A stretch of 64,000 nt of DNA. Source: Penium margaritaceum. Its lineage: Eukaryota > Streptophyta > Zygnematophyceae > Desmidiales > Peniaceae. The translations under genes were made by a program, and so were the position numbers. The DNA lies in the NCBI GenBank assembly GCA_023375785.1, contig SZWC01001193.1, positions 123,417 through 187,416 of the forward strand. The letters are read 5' to 3'. This document shows, piece after piece, positions 33,590-44,316 of the stretch. The notes under the pieces are model-generated. The model did not search any database, was not told the origin of the DNA, and worked only from the letters and a program-made list of their open reading frames with translations. Within the stretch, counting starts at the first letter, position 1. Each line of letters opens with the position of its first letter.

Positions 33590-34830
33590 GCAGAAGTCGG
33601 CTCAGGGCATCCGCGTTGCGGTTGGCAACCGCAGGCTGGTACTTGATCTTCATGTTGTAGCCCTGAAGGAGAAGTGCCCATTTGGCTAGGATGCCCTCAT
33701 GGTTCTGAGTGGTGAGGAGCCATTGGAGGGCCTGATGGTCCGTGAAGACCGTGAAGGGCTTGCCATTCTTTATGTAGTCGCGGAAGTGTTGGAGTGCCCA
33801 AAGGACAGCCAAGCACCCGCCCTTCACCGGCGGGTATTTCCACTCTCCCTCAGTGAGGGCACGACTGGCGTAGGCAATCGCCTTCTGTGTGGGTTCCTGC
33901 ACTGTCCGGGATAGAATGGCGCCAAGCCCGTCCCGCGACCAATCAGTGGTGATGGAGAATGGGAGGTTGAAGTAGGGGAACTCGAGCATGGGCGCGGTAA
34001 CCAGGCGGTGCTTGATTTCCTTCCAGGCGTCCGCGCATTCTGATGTCCATTCAAACGGCACGTCCTGGTGTGTCAGCTCCTCGAGCGGCTTGATGATGCG
34101 TGCGTGGTCACGGACAAACTTCCAGTAGAAGGAGACAAAGCCTAGGAAGATCTTGACTTGCCCGGCGGAAGTGGGGTGACGCCAGTCCTGTACCGCTGCG
34201 ATCTTCTCGGGATCAGTCTTGATGCCATCCGCACTCATCACAAAGCCAAGGAACTCCATTTCTGTAGCTCCGATAGAGCACTTGGTTGCCTTGAGCTTCA
34301 GGTTGGCCCTGCGCAGGCCAGGGAGGAGAACAGTTCCTCGAAGGTGTGGGCTGCAACCATGATGTCATCGATGTAGCAACTGACGTTGGGGATGCCGTGG
34401 AGGGTGGAGTCCATGACCCGCTGAAATGTTGCACTGGCATTGCGAAGTCCAAAGGGCATACGCGTGAACACATATAGTCCCTCTGGTGTCACAAACGCGG
34501 TCTTGGCGATGGAATCTGGGTGCATGGGGACAGCATGGAAGGCAGTCTTGACATCGAGCTTTGCGAACCATCCGCGGCCCTGCTGTCGCTCCTGTATGTC
34601 GACGATCAGTGGCATGGGGTACGCATCCTCCTCCGTCACACGGTTGAGGTCGCGGAAGTCGACGCAAAATTATTTGGACCCATCTGGTTTCCCTACGATG
34701 ACCAAGTTAGCACGCCAGGGACTGACGATTGGGACGATCACCCCTTACGCTTTGAGCTTCGCGAGCCCATCAGTGATGATCTTCTCCTACTCAGGGAGAA
34801 TACATCGCACTTTCTGTTTTGTGGGCGCGG
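33590..34830 (-). pseudogene. reverse transcriptase and RNase H
   Basis: Minus strand. RT landmarks in order: VDFRDLNRVTEEDAYPMPLI region (about 34600-34680), FAKLDVKTAFHAVPMHP, TPEGLYVFTRMPFGLRNA, the catalytic CYIDDIMVAA (about 34360-34390), then EFLGFVMSADGIKTDPEKI (from 34259) and FLGFVSFYWKFV. RNase H follows at about 33593-33959, with SITTDWSRDGLGAIL, ALTEGEWKYPPVKGGCLAVL, FTVFTDHQALQWLL and RNADALSR. All are standard Ty3/gypsy signatures. The element is a fossil; coding is interrupted within this part. Confidence 0.93.
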
Positions 34831-35323
34831 AGTCCCCCGTGGAGATGATGTAGAAAGCTTCCACGGCCCCCAGGTCAACCGCGGAGCCAGCGAAGATGTC
34901 CGCAAATGCGTCCAACAGGTCACAGAAATCCTGATTTTGTGCGAGAGAAAGTCGTGAGTGGAGCATGTGATCCCATCGCGGTGGTGGTGGTGGTGCTGTT
35001 TCGCGGAGTGGGTAGACTTCTTCTTCGTCCTCGAGTGGATGTCCATCTCTTAGGACTCGTTGTCCTCTATGCCACAGCCCCAGGAGGTTGGTCTGTACTC
35101 TGCGCTCAGTTGACTACTCCGCGAGATCCTTCCATTCATCTTCTGTGACCTGTTCTGCGACAGGCAACTCTGCTGTGAGAGGTTGCGAACTGCTTGCATG
35201 GGCTTGAGAGTCCTCGGCCGCGGCATCTAGGAGGGAGAAGGATTCTCCGCCAGTTACAGTTACCGCTACCCTGTCGCGGATGGTGATGGGGCAAAACGCT
35301 TCCTCCCCGAGTGCAGAGCTGAG

Positions 35324-35640
35324 TTACATGATCCCAAGGGAGAAGAGGAGGTTTGCCCATCGCGGTACCAAGTAATCCATGCCTAGTAGCACGTCATACG
35401 TTCTGGCTTGCGTGACTTGGACGTGCAACGGTTCATGGAGGGATCCCACCTGCATGGGGAGGCCGTGAACTTCCCCATCCCCATAGTCCATTCCACTCGC
35501 CGAGTTGGTGAAAAGGCAGCGCCTGGGGAGAATGCGGTCTGCCCATCCGACCACCAGAAGGACGCGGAACGCGACAGTGGTGTGAGTGGCCCCTGTGTCG
35601 ATAATGGCCAGGAATTTCCTTACGCATATTCAAACCATAC
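35324..35640 (-). pseudogene. retropepsin (first protease, upstream of RT)
   Basis: On the minus strand FLAIIDTGATHTTVAF lies at about 35575-35610 (DTG codons about 35589-35600), the aspartic-protease active site; the downstream part has GEVHGLPMQV, ARTYDVLLGMDYL and PRWANLLFSLGI, matching the C-terminal half of retropepsins. It sits between gag and RT, the expected place in a gypsy polyprotein. The active form of this family is a dimer that cuts the polyprotein. Compare the paralogous region at 32442-32900. Confidence 0.8.
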
Positions 35641-35884
35641 AGCAGGCGACCTCATAGTGCTTGTCATCCCTCCGCGGTGGTTCCAAGGGTTGTGGTGCCC
35701 AACCCCACTCTTTTTCCACGAGGTTTAATGCTAGCGAAGTGTCGAGCACCGCACGGCGGGTGTTCTGTGTACCGGAGGTAGGCATGGTACAATCGAGGGA
35801 GATGCCCACAGCTTGGAGGCGTTGATTGGCTCTGGCAAACTCCTCCTTCAGTCGCGGTGCAATCTCAGGGTGAATGCGGAGGAA

Positions 35885-37552
35885 CTACAAAAAGTTGACT
35901 TCCGCAATGGGGGTGGTAAATAGGCATTGGACGGGATCAGTGCTTTTCTCCACAACCGCGGCTGTTGTTGGTGTCTGCGCAGATGGGGCCGGTTGCTTCT
36001 CCACTACGAGTGGTGGTTTCGTTTGTCGTTGTTTCTCCGGTATGACGGTGCGATTGACAACCGCCTCCTGGAATCGCTCTTTCGCGGCCTTCGCCTTGCA
36101 TCGCAGATCCTCCTGTACCCTGGTTGCCATCCGTAAATCCCATCCGCGCAAGCCCAATTCGCAAGCTCGTGCGATTAGGGTGGTCTCCGCCGTAGTGGGA
36201 GGCAATTTTGTGGTCTTGTCCTCCGCCATCGGCAGCCCCAGCTTGACGTTGCGGGCTCCGCTTGTAGTGTTCGCGGATGCCTGTGGGTTGGGCAGAATAC
36301 CCTGCCCGCCCAGGGCAGTTTGGGTTTGATGATCTGGTGCTTGCCGCCCAGCTTGCGTCTGCTTTTGATGCTGCTAGTCCTGCCATGGTTGATTGTAATA
36401 CCGCTGCCACTGCTCCACCATACGGTCTTGCTGTATAGGGTCGGTGCGCGGAGCACCCTGTTGCTTGCACGGGCAGTCTCGAGCGATATGTTCCAGGCTC
36501 TGGCAGGTGTAACACGCCTTCGGCTTGGGCTGAGAGACCTGTGCTGCTGGTGCTAGAGTATGAAAATCTCCACCCTGATGCTGTCGCGTAGACCGCTGCC
36601 ATGTGGAAATGGCCATGGCGTCCTGTACTACATCTTGCAGAGACAGGTAGCGCTCAGGAATCATCAGACTACTGATCTCATCGGGGAGTACGCGGATGAG
36701 ATTCTGCAAGAGGACCCACAGCGGGAGTCCTTCCCTTTGAGGGCTCTTTGCGACTGACGTCCAACTGAGGAACTGATCCAAGAACCTATGGATGTCGGTG
36801 TCCTTCCGCATAACTTCCTTTTCAATCTTGTGGAGTGCTTCTTCCTTAGTCAGCCGCTTGAAACGCTCGATCATCACGTTGCCAAAGTCCTCGAAGGAGT
36901 TGAACGGCGCTCGTGCATTGTACCAGTCCTCCGTAGCGCCCTGCAGGTGGAGCTTCGCGGTGGCCAGACAAAGATCTGGTGGGATCCGCCCTATGCTTGC
37001 ATGTATGGTGATCTGCTTCAACCATGTCCATGGGTCTTCTTCAGGGATTCCCTTGAAGATGTCCAGTCGCGGAATGTTGGCTGGTTGCACGCGTACGTAC
37101 TGCAGCTTGGGCACAGTGTTTTGGTTAGCCGTGGATGTGACCGCAGGAAGCAGATACGAGGCTGCGGCTGCCGAATAACCCACATGGCTAGTTTGTGGCT
37201 GCCCCTGGGGTGCTGGTGTGGGGTTACTCATTGGAGCTGCCGCCGGGAGTGTATAGTAGTGAGCCGTAGGGGTCGCTTGCGTCGCGTAGGGTGCGGAGTA
37301 GAATGTAGTCCCAAGGGGCGGTGTCTGTGGGCTCAGTTCGACATGGGCCGTAGGACCTGATAGCCCGTAGCCCTGAGGTAGCGGGTGTGACACTGCAGAG
37401 TGGTTGAGAGGGATGGTAGCAGATACTGTAGGGGTTGTAGCGGTCCCTGGATTCAGCGGGAGTGCAGGGTAGACGGAGTGGGACACAGTCGTCTGTACCT
37501 GGCTGGCAGGTGGTGGTGTATGGACCGCAATTCCAGCTGGCGCGGTACCCAT
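35885..37552 (-). pseudogene. gag core with CCHC zinc knuckle
   Basis: The 36374-37552 frame (392 residues) begins with a Pro/Thr/Ala-rich region, followed by the gag domain: IPRLDIFKGIPEEDPWTWLK (about 170-190), ATAKLHLQGATEDWYNA, FGNVMIERFKRLTKEEALHK and a helical C-terminal part (FLDQFLSWTSV, LVLPDEISSL-like LIRVLPDEISSL). A CCHC knuckle CYTCQSLEHIARDC follows at about 36475-36517. The adjacent 35885-36229 stretch (AKERFQEAVVNRTVIPEKQR) is a charged linker toward the protease. Gag forms the particle shell, and the knuckle binds RNA. Broken fossil. Confidence 0.85.
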
Positions 37553-37555
37553 CGC

Positions 37556-38470
37556 CTACTGTTGATAGACTGGGTGTCCAACCGTCACTGGCATCAATTG
37601 CGCCGTCATGGGAACTGGCGGTTGCTGCAGCGGTGTCCGGTGCATAGGGGCCTGCGGCGTCACTCCCGCCGCGGAGGGCGTGGCCCATGTGCCCGTCATC
37701 ATCCAACCTGGCGGGGTTGCGGTAGAGGAGGTTATTACAAGCCCCGCGTACGGCAGAGTCCCATGCAACCCTGGGTTGGGCTGAGGCTGTGGTCCTGCGA
37801 GTGGCTGCTGAGTTGCGTGCAGTGTCCGTGGGGCCAGAAGGGGTTGATGTATCACCCCCCCTCTTTGTTCCCCTTGGGGTGCCTCTTGCCACCCTGTGAG
37901 TTGCGGGTTGTGACTCGCCGTTGCCCTCATGCTTGATGTTACTGGGGTGTCCACAGCACTTGACCGCGGATTCACCTGGAGGGATACTTCTTCCATTGCG
38001 ATGGACATTCCAGCGCCAGGTGGGTGACCCACCGCCGTCTGTTCTGCTGTGGCTGGGTAGGGTTGCTGCTCTGTCTCTGGCGTGGCAGGCGGCATGCCCA
38101 ACTGCTCGGTAGACACTCCCTGCAGCAGCTGTCTCATCCCTTTCTCTCCCTTTTCTGAAGGTGAGCGTTCTGCCGACATGCATCCCGGCTGCGGTTGGTG
38201 GCAGTGGGCAGCCTCCAAGGTTGGTACTCTAGAGACATATGGAGTCCGGGAGGTTTCCATCCCTGCTAGAGACGCGGACGGCAGGTAATCCTCCCCTACT
38301 ACCCATGGCGGCTGTCTTACGCCGCGCCGCTGGTAGACTGGTCCTTGGTATGCCGAGGACCTCCCGGTCTCGGAGAGTCCGTCTACTGGTGGTGGCACAT
38401 TGGAAAACCACTTGTGTTCCATAAAATGGTTGGCCTAGAGCTGGTGGGCTCCGCGCACATCTTGGCTATG
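37556..38470 (-). pseudogene. gag N-terminal Pro/Gln-rich region
   Basis: A minus-strand stretch of low-complexity composition rich in Pro, Gln, Thr and Ser (PATPETEQQPYPATAEQTAV), preceded by a short mixed segment with VTEWLEQLHWRRIMDALQDR near 38480-38540. This kind of N-terminal extension before the gag domain is common in large gypsy elements. Overlapping frames on both strands make the real start uncertain. Confidence 0.5.
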
Positions 38471-38818
38471 TACGCTTTCCACCTCCATGCGGTCCTGCAG
38501 CGCGTCCATGATACGCCGCCAGTGTAGCTGTTCCAGCCACTCAGTGACTCTTTAGTGCTGTACCAGTGGGTCCGCGCCCGGCGACGAACTGGCGGGCGTG
38601 CAAGAGAGCGTGGGTGAGGTGTCTCTCCCGCTCGCCTGTGTGGCTGCACGCCGCGGCAAGAAGTGCCGTGCAGAAGCTTGCTGTGAGTGCTGCTGGTGCC
38701 GCCTCCGCGTGTCGTGATGCACGAAGCTGGCCGCCAACATGTATGACTGAATCTGAAGGCACGTGCAGTTTTGCTAGCAAAGAGCAAAGAACTGTCCACG
38801 CTCACCGCACAATGACAC
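38471..38818 (-). other. 5' leader of the gypsy-like element
   Basis: About 350 bases between the 5' LTR and the clear gag region. Directly inside the LTR the minus strand reads GTGTCATTGTGCGGTGAGCG, which does not match the common initiator-Met primer site, so the primer is unknown. The leader is GC-rich and likely contains the gag start. Confidence 0.45.
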
Positions 38819-40199
38819 TGATACCCCCAATTTTGCCGCGCATAGTTCTCCTGTCCGCGCTCTCTTGTTCCGCGACTCTCTGATTCCGCGCCTGGTCCTT
38901 TCCGCGATTCTCTGATTCCGCGGCTCCGTGCAGCACTTGCCCGCTGCTCCTCTGCCGCCTCTCTTCATCTTCCGCGGATGTTTCACTCAACAGAGATCCC
39001 GCGTGTGTGTAGTGCTCCGCGGCTCACTTCTTGCCGGCACGAGAGTCTACCACCCCGTGGCCTCTGACTCCTCCGCCTGCGGAACCCCGTTCCGTGGCCG
39101 TGCACAAGACGGTGGCGTCGCCGGCAGCCCCTTTACCCCACTTGCGTTCCCTGGTGGTGACAATGTTTAGCGGAATCCTTGTCGGTCCCAAGATTAGAAG
39201 CCGATCGAGCAGTAAGACGTGCACACACTCGGAGGGGAAGAATTCGTCCTCCGCGAAATACTTCCGCGGAGAGCACTCTTCGGGTCCTTCAAGCAGCTGC
39301 CGATCTCAAAAGGAAGCTGGGGGTGTGAACCTGACTGAAACTTGCACAAATTAATGAGACATGAGGTGGGAATCTGATCCTGAACAAGTTCGGACTTGTA
39401 TTAAGTCAGATGGCACAAGATTAGAGTGAGAATAGGTTGCTTTTTCATAGAGAGGCAGACAGACAGACACTAGTTCCTTCGCTTCACCGCCACTTTATAT
39501 TCACCAAATCTAGCTCCCTAAGTCTCCTACCACACTCTCTTCCCTTCCTTGGACTCCGTGCGGTGCGTCAGGCGTGCCGCGGGTCTCGTCCCTCATCAAC
39601 CACCAGACTACTACATTTCCCTACTCTACTACTGCTTCTTGCTCTACTCCGCGGCTTGGGTGCACGCGGTCTTGTATTCTTCCTTGAATCTTTGTCTTCG
39701 CACGGTGCGTCCTCCCGGTCTTCCTCCTTAATTACCGCTACCCACCCTGAGCTGTCATTGGTCGAGCTCTTTTCTGCCATCCGGTTCTGCCAACCTGTGT
39801 CTTTGCACGTCCAACACTCCCCCTTCTTCGCGGCTCGGTTCATGTTCTCTTTCCACCGCGGATTCTCACCCTGCTGTACCGCCCCTTCTTGGCTCCTCCA
39901 CGGCCATTGCTTCTAGTAGCCGTGGACAGGTCACCGTCGATTTCTGCTTCCCAGCGGCAACTTTCCCGCTTCTTTCCTTCACCGTTGCTGGATTCCGTGC
40001 CACCCCACGCCCTACCGCAATCTTGTTGCGGGAGCCAGCATACCTTGTGCGTTCTCCGGTGCTCCGCGGCTTCCCCTTTATCCTCCTCCGCGGATCTCTG
40101 ATTGCTGCTGCCCCATTCCGCGGACTCGTGTGTCGCGGAGATTTCCTTCTGTGGATCCATCATCTCCTCAGCGGAGATGCGGTGGACCTTCACCTGACA
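38819..40199 (-). repeat. 5' LTR of the gypsy-like element (right on plus strand)
   Basis: 1381 bp, starting TGATACCCCCAATTTT and ending TTCACCTGACA on the plus strand, collinear with the left LTR. It should hold the promoter for the minus-strand transcript. It is rich in CCGCGG palindromes (for example near 38966, 39264, 39649, 39857 and 40130). Confidence 0.93.
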
Positions 40200-40204
40200 C
40201 ACCT
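40200..40204. repeat. target-site duplication, right copy (CACCT)
   Basis: CACCT immediately after the right LTR, identical to 24941-24945; the following bases TTCTCTGGC continue the 20-bp array. Confidence 0.9.
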
Positions 40205-40545
40205 TTCTCTGGCTTTCTCTGCCAATCCGTGGCTTGCTCCAACTTTCTCTTGTTTGCTCCACCTTTCTCTGGCTTGCCTCACTTTTCTCTTGCTTTCCCC
40301 ACTGTTCTCTGGCTTGCTCCACCAATCTTTGGCTTGCTCCACTGTTCTATGGCTTGTTTTACCTTTCTTTGGCTTGCTCCACCCTTTTCTGGCTTGCTCC
40401 ACCATTCCCTTGCTTGATCCACCTTTCTCCGGCTTGCTCCAACGTTCCCTGGCTTGCTCCACCTTTCTCTGGCTTGCTCCACCGTTCTCTTGCTTGCTCC
40501 ACCGTTGTCTGGCATGTTCTACCGCTCTCTTTCTTGCTCCACTGA
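40205..40545. repeat. 20-bp tandem array, right remainder
   Basis: About 17 units of TTTCTCTGGCTTGCTCCACC type, the continuation of the array split by the LTR element. It ends at CTCCACTGATCTG, where reversed satellite begins. Open frames on both strands are repeat artefacts. Confidence 0.93.
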
Positions 40546-42670
40546 TCTGTTTATGGTTTGGAAATACTTGGTATCGTCTTGCAATTACAAAGACCTTCAA
40601 TAAGTAGTGGCACACGGTGGCTATCATGCACAGTGACCAACCAAAGTATGCATTTGTCAGTACCTATGACCAAGGAATTACATTGTTTTTTGGTGAATGT
40701 TGACAGCTCATAAAATGAGTCACAATGGGTTGGTAATACTAGTTATCAATTAACATGTACAAAAACCTTCAATAAGTAGTGGCACGGTGTGGCTACCATG
40801 CACAATGACCAACCAAAGTATGGATATGTCTCTGACCATGACCAAATTATTCCACTGTGTGTGGTCAATGTCGACGACTCCTAGTATAAGTCACAAATTT
40901 TCAGAGGGGAAAACAATGGTTTGGAGACACTAGGTATAATTTAGAAAGTACGAAGATCTTCAATGAATAATGGCACAGTGTGGCTACCATTCACAATGAC
41001 CAACCAAAGTAGGAATTTGTCACTGCCTATGACCAACGGATTCCATTGTGTGTGGTCACATTGATAACTCACAATACAAGTCACAAATTGTCAGAGGGGG
41101 AAAAAATGGTTGGGGAACACCAGTTATCAAATAGCAAGGTCAAAGATCTTCAATACGTAGTGACACGGTGTAGCTACCATGCCCAGTGGCCAACCAAAAG
41201 ATGCAGTCACTGACCATGATCAGGTAATTCCATTATGTCTGGTCAATGTTGACAACTCAAAATACAAGTCATAAATGCTCATAGGGGGAAACCATGGCTT
41301 GAGATTACTAGATATCAAGTAGCAAGTACAAATAACCTCAATAGATTGTGCTACGGTGTTGATACCATGCTCTATGACCAACCAAAGTGACATATGTCAC
41401 TGACCATGACCAAAGCATTCCACTATGTATGGCCAACGCTCACAACTCATACTACGAGTCACAAATGGTCAGGGGAAAGAAGCAATGGTTTGTGAATACT
41501 TGTTATCAACTAGCGGATACATTTCCGTTTATACATAGTGGCACGGTGCGGCTATCATGCAGAATGGCAAACCAACGTATGCACATGTCACTGACGATGA
41601 CCGCAGAATTCCAGTATGTGTAGTCAATGTTGACAACTCATAACACGAGTCAAAAATGGTCAGAGGGGGACACGATGGTTTGGGAACACTAGGTATTGAC
41701 TAGCAAGTACACAAATCACTCTGGCTGGAGTATGAGTGGCACAGTGTTGCTTCCATGTACAATGACCAACCAAAGTTGGCATATGTCACTGCCCATGACC
41801 AAAGATTTCCATTTTACGTGGTCAACGTTGACAACTCATAATACGAGTAAAAAATGGTCAGAGGGGGAAACATTGGCTTGAGAATACTTGTTATCAGCTA
41901 AAAAGTACAAAGACCTTCAATAAGTAGTGGCACGATGTGGCTACCATGCATAATGACTATCCAAAGTATGCATATGTCACGTACTATGACCAGGGTATTC
42001 CACTATGTGTGGTCAACGTTGAAAACTCATAACACGAGTCATGACTAGGTATTGACTAGCAAGTACAAAGACCTTCATTAAATAGTTGCACGTTGTGGCT
42101 AGCATGCATTATGACTAACCAAGTTAGGCATATGTCACTGATCATGACCAAACAATTTCACTATGAAGGGTCAACGTTCACAACTCGTAATTGAATTCAC
42201 AAATGGTTAGAGGGGGGAAACAAAGTTCTGGAAACACAAGGTATCAACTAGTGAGTACAAAGACTTCCAATATACAGGGGAATATTATGGTTACCATGCA
42301 CAATGACCAAGCAAAGTATGCATATGTCACTGAACATGACAAAAGAATTTCACTATGTGTGGTCTATGTTGACAGCTCATAACACAAGTCACAAATGGTA
42401 AGAGGGGGAAACAATGATTTGGGAATACTACTCATCAACAAGCAAGTACAAATACCTTTAATAAGTAGTGGAACGGTGTGGCTACCATGCATAATGACAA
42501 ACCAAAGTAGGCATATGTCACATATCAGGACCAAAATAATTTTTCTATGTGTGGTCAACGTTGACAACTCATAACACAAGTCACAAATGGTCAGAGGGAG
42601 AAACAATGGTTTGGGAGCACTAGGTATCATCTAGCAAGTACAGGGATCTTCAATATGTAGTGGCATAGTG
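40546..42670 (-). repeat. 190-bp satellite, reverse orientation
   Basis: About 11 monomers of the same satellite as 10809-19645 but on the opposite strand, recognisable by GTGGCTACCATGCACAATGA, CCAACCAAAGTAGGCATATG, CATGACCAAAG, GTCAACGTTGAC and CAAATGGTCAGAGGGGGAAA. One monomer near 42045 is shortened. No genes. Confidence 0.93.
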
Positions 42671-43245
42671 TGTCTGAAGAATGTAGTGAGGGAAGACGGC
42701 AAAGGCAGAAGCAGGCAGAAGCAAGGAGATATGCGGAAGCACGTCAAAAGTGTGATGGAAGGAAGGAGGCGTGAGACTTCGTGAGGAGTTAGTCACACGA
42801 GCTTGAAGATAAGTGAAGTTCTGAGCAGAGATGCAAGGTGGACAGACATCGAGTGAGAAAAAATGGAGCCAAAGTGAGTATGATGAGCGGATGGGAGTGG
42901 ATGGCGAGTGAAGGCTGAGCGAAGGACGAGCAGAGTGAAGACACAATGGCGAAGCCGCAAAACCAAATGGGAACAAAATGAAAAGAACTGTATTGGTTAA
43001 CCTCAATGGAATGAACATCCTACGTATGTACAAGCAGAAAAAGACAATCTAGCAAGATCAAAAGCAAAGGCTTCATTCCGCTAGCCGGACGTGGGTAACA
43101 CATGTCACATTATTAGGGGATATCTTGACTGTTGGTCAAACGATCACAGACCTGACTAGCCATTCATCAGTTTTGTTCGGTGATGGACTGGAACCGTTAT
43201 TGAGAACTCGGAGTGTCCCAAGAGATGATCCTCCTCTCTGTCGGA
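42671..43245 (-). mobile_element. copia-type solo LTR (copy 1)
   Basis: Read on the minus strand it ends ATTCTTCAGACA, directly abutting the satellite, and contains CACGTCCGGCTAGCGGAATG and ATATCCCCTAATAATGTGAC, which match LTR copy 3 (CTGCGTCTGGCTAGCAGAAA, TCATCCCCTAATGAAGTGAC). Farther upstream the minus strand has TTCTCAATAACGGTTC against GTCTCAATAACAGTTC in copy 3. The start is uncertain. No primer site or internal region is attached. It is head-to-head with copy 2. Confidence 0.65.
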
Positions 43246-43290
43246 TTCATATTTTTGAAAACCCCTTGAAGCTAGCAGAGATGGAGGATT

Positions 43291-43602
43291 TCACCTGTGC
43301 CAGTATTTTCTCTTTCTGTCCTTTGTTGGAGGGTCGACTCGACAGGCTAAAAGAAATTCATACCACATTGCACTTAGCTTGTGTGGATGCTTGGCGAAGG
43401 TCTCGTGATGACTGTCATCAATGAGTGTCCGGAGTGCTGCACGAACTTGTTGATTGAGGTCTGCATACCGCTGGTTCTTTTCTACATTAGTGATGGGAGG
43501 GCCGATGTAGAGAGGAGGACCAAGAAGAGCATCTGTCACTCTAAATCCATGGAGAAACTCTGGAAAAAGGAGGTCGAGGAGTTCAACAACCAAACAATCC
43601 AC
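43291..43602 (-). CDS. unrecognised coding-like fragment between two inverted LTRs
   Basis: A 103-codon minus-strand stretch that reads like real protein (HGFRVTDALLGPPLYIGPP, YADLNQQVRAALRTLIDD, KLSAMWYEFLLACRV) and ends in a basic tail and a TGA stop. The apparent start is a GTG, so it is probably the end of a longer, truncated frame. I do not recognise the family. It lies in about 440 bases of unique sequence between two head-to-head copia LTRs, so it may be a captured host fragment or part of a long LTR. An overlapping plus-strand frame (43125-43424) looks less natural. Confidence 0.3.
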   Translation of the reverse strand: MDCLVVELLDLLFPEFLHGFRVTDALLGPPLYIGPPITNVEKNQRYADLNQQVRAALRTLIDDSHHETFAKHPHKLSAMWYEFLLACRVDPPTKDRKRKYWHR

Positions 43603-43689
43603 TTGTCAGGACAGTATCTCTGTCAGCGCAGGACAACTACCGGGGTCACTCTCTCTTGAAGATCAGTTTGATATCCTGCTCAGACCTCT

Positions 43690-44303
43690 TCCTTCTCTCT
43701 CATATTCCAGGCACTCTCAATAAAGGTTCAGCCTTGGCATGAATCACCTCAGTCACACCCTACACAAACCGTTGATAGTGATAACCGACCAACGACACGA
43801 TACCCAGTAATCCCCTATGTAGCGGTTCGATCACAAGAACGTCCGGCTAGTGAACAAGAAGCCGTTGCTTGTCCTTTGTCCTGTTCTGCCTTTGATATAA
43901 GGAGGATGTTCATTCCCTCCTTGTTTAACCCAGAACATTCTTTTCATCCTGTTTGCCTTTGGTTCTACGGCTTTGCGGCCGTGTCTTCGCTCTGCTTGCT
44001 CATTGCTAACTCTGCCCTTGCCATCCACTCTCATTTCATGACTCATTGCTATGTCACTTCCACTCCGTCACTCAATCCTCATTGATCAATCACTCTTGCT
44101 TCGCCTCAACTCTCTCTCATCCGGCTACCTGTCTACCTTGCACCTCTGTCTGATGCACAACTTCTTCTCAAGCTCCTGCGGCTAACTCCTGGGACCGTCT
44201 CTCATCTCTCTGCCTCCATTATCCTGCTGACGTACTTTCGTATATTGCCGTGCTTCTGCCTGCTTCTTCCATTGCCATCTCTGCTCACTACATTATTCTG
44301 ACA
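43690..44303 (+). mobile_element. copia-type LTR (copy 2)
   Basis: It contains CACTCTCAATAAAGGTTC, CAGTAATCCCCTATGTAGCG and GAACGTCCGGCTAGTGAACA, and ends CATTATTCTGACA; each landmark matches copy 3 in the same order. It is followed directly by a primer-site-like sequence. About 610 bp; the 5' end is estimated from where similarity to copy 3 fades. Confidence 0.65.
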
Positions 44304-44316
44304 TGGTATCCGAGCA
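44304..44316 (+). promoter_or_regulatory. copia primer-binding site, diverged
   Basis: TGGTATCCGAGCA directly after the LTR end CA. Plant Ty1/copia elements typically have TGGTATCAGAGC here, complementary to the 3' end of initiator-Met tRNA; the intact form is at 55648-55660. Confidence 0.75.

Larger units (their letters stand above)
24946..40199 (-). mobile_element. 15.25-kb Ty3/gypsy-like LTR retrotransposon with extra protease and zinc-finger regions
   Basis: Both LTRs (24946-26332 and 38819-40199) are present in direct orientation with TG..CA ends (read on the minus strand, TGTCA...TATCA) and a CACCT target duplication. Coding order on the minus strand: gag with CCHC knuckle, retropepsin, RT, RNase H, second retropepsin-like region, Pro-rich and coiled-coil region, integrase, Cys/His finger cassette, 3' LTR. 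The order RT-RNase H before integrase places it in Ty3/gypsy. A purine tract (AAAGGGGGGGTTGAGGG on the minus strand, about 26341-26357) just inside the 3' LTR is a candidate polypurine tract. No familiar tRNA primer site is evident next to the 5' LTR. At 15.25 kb it is long for the superfamily. The coding part is broken over roughly ten or more segments. LTRs differ by an estimated 3-6% by eye, indicating a fairly recent insertion. Confidence 0.93.

Noticed and set aside
38819-38838. Initiator-Met primer site next to the gypsy-like 5' LTR
   Set aside because: The minus-strand sequence just inside the LTR (GTGTCATTGTGC) does not match TGGTATCAGAGC or another primer site I know.
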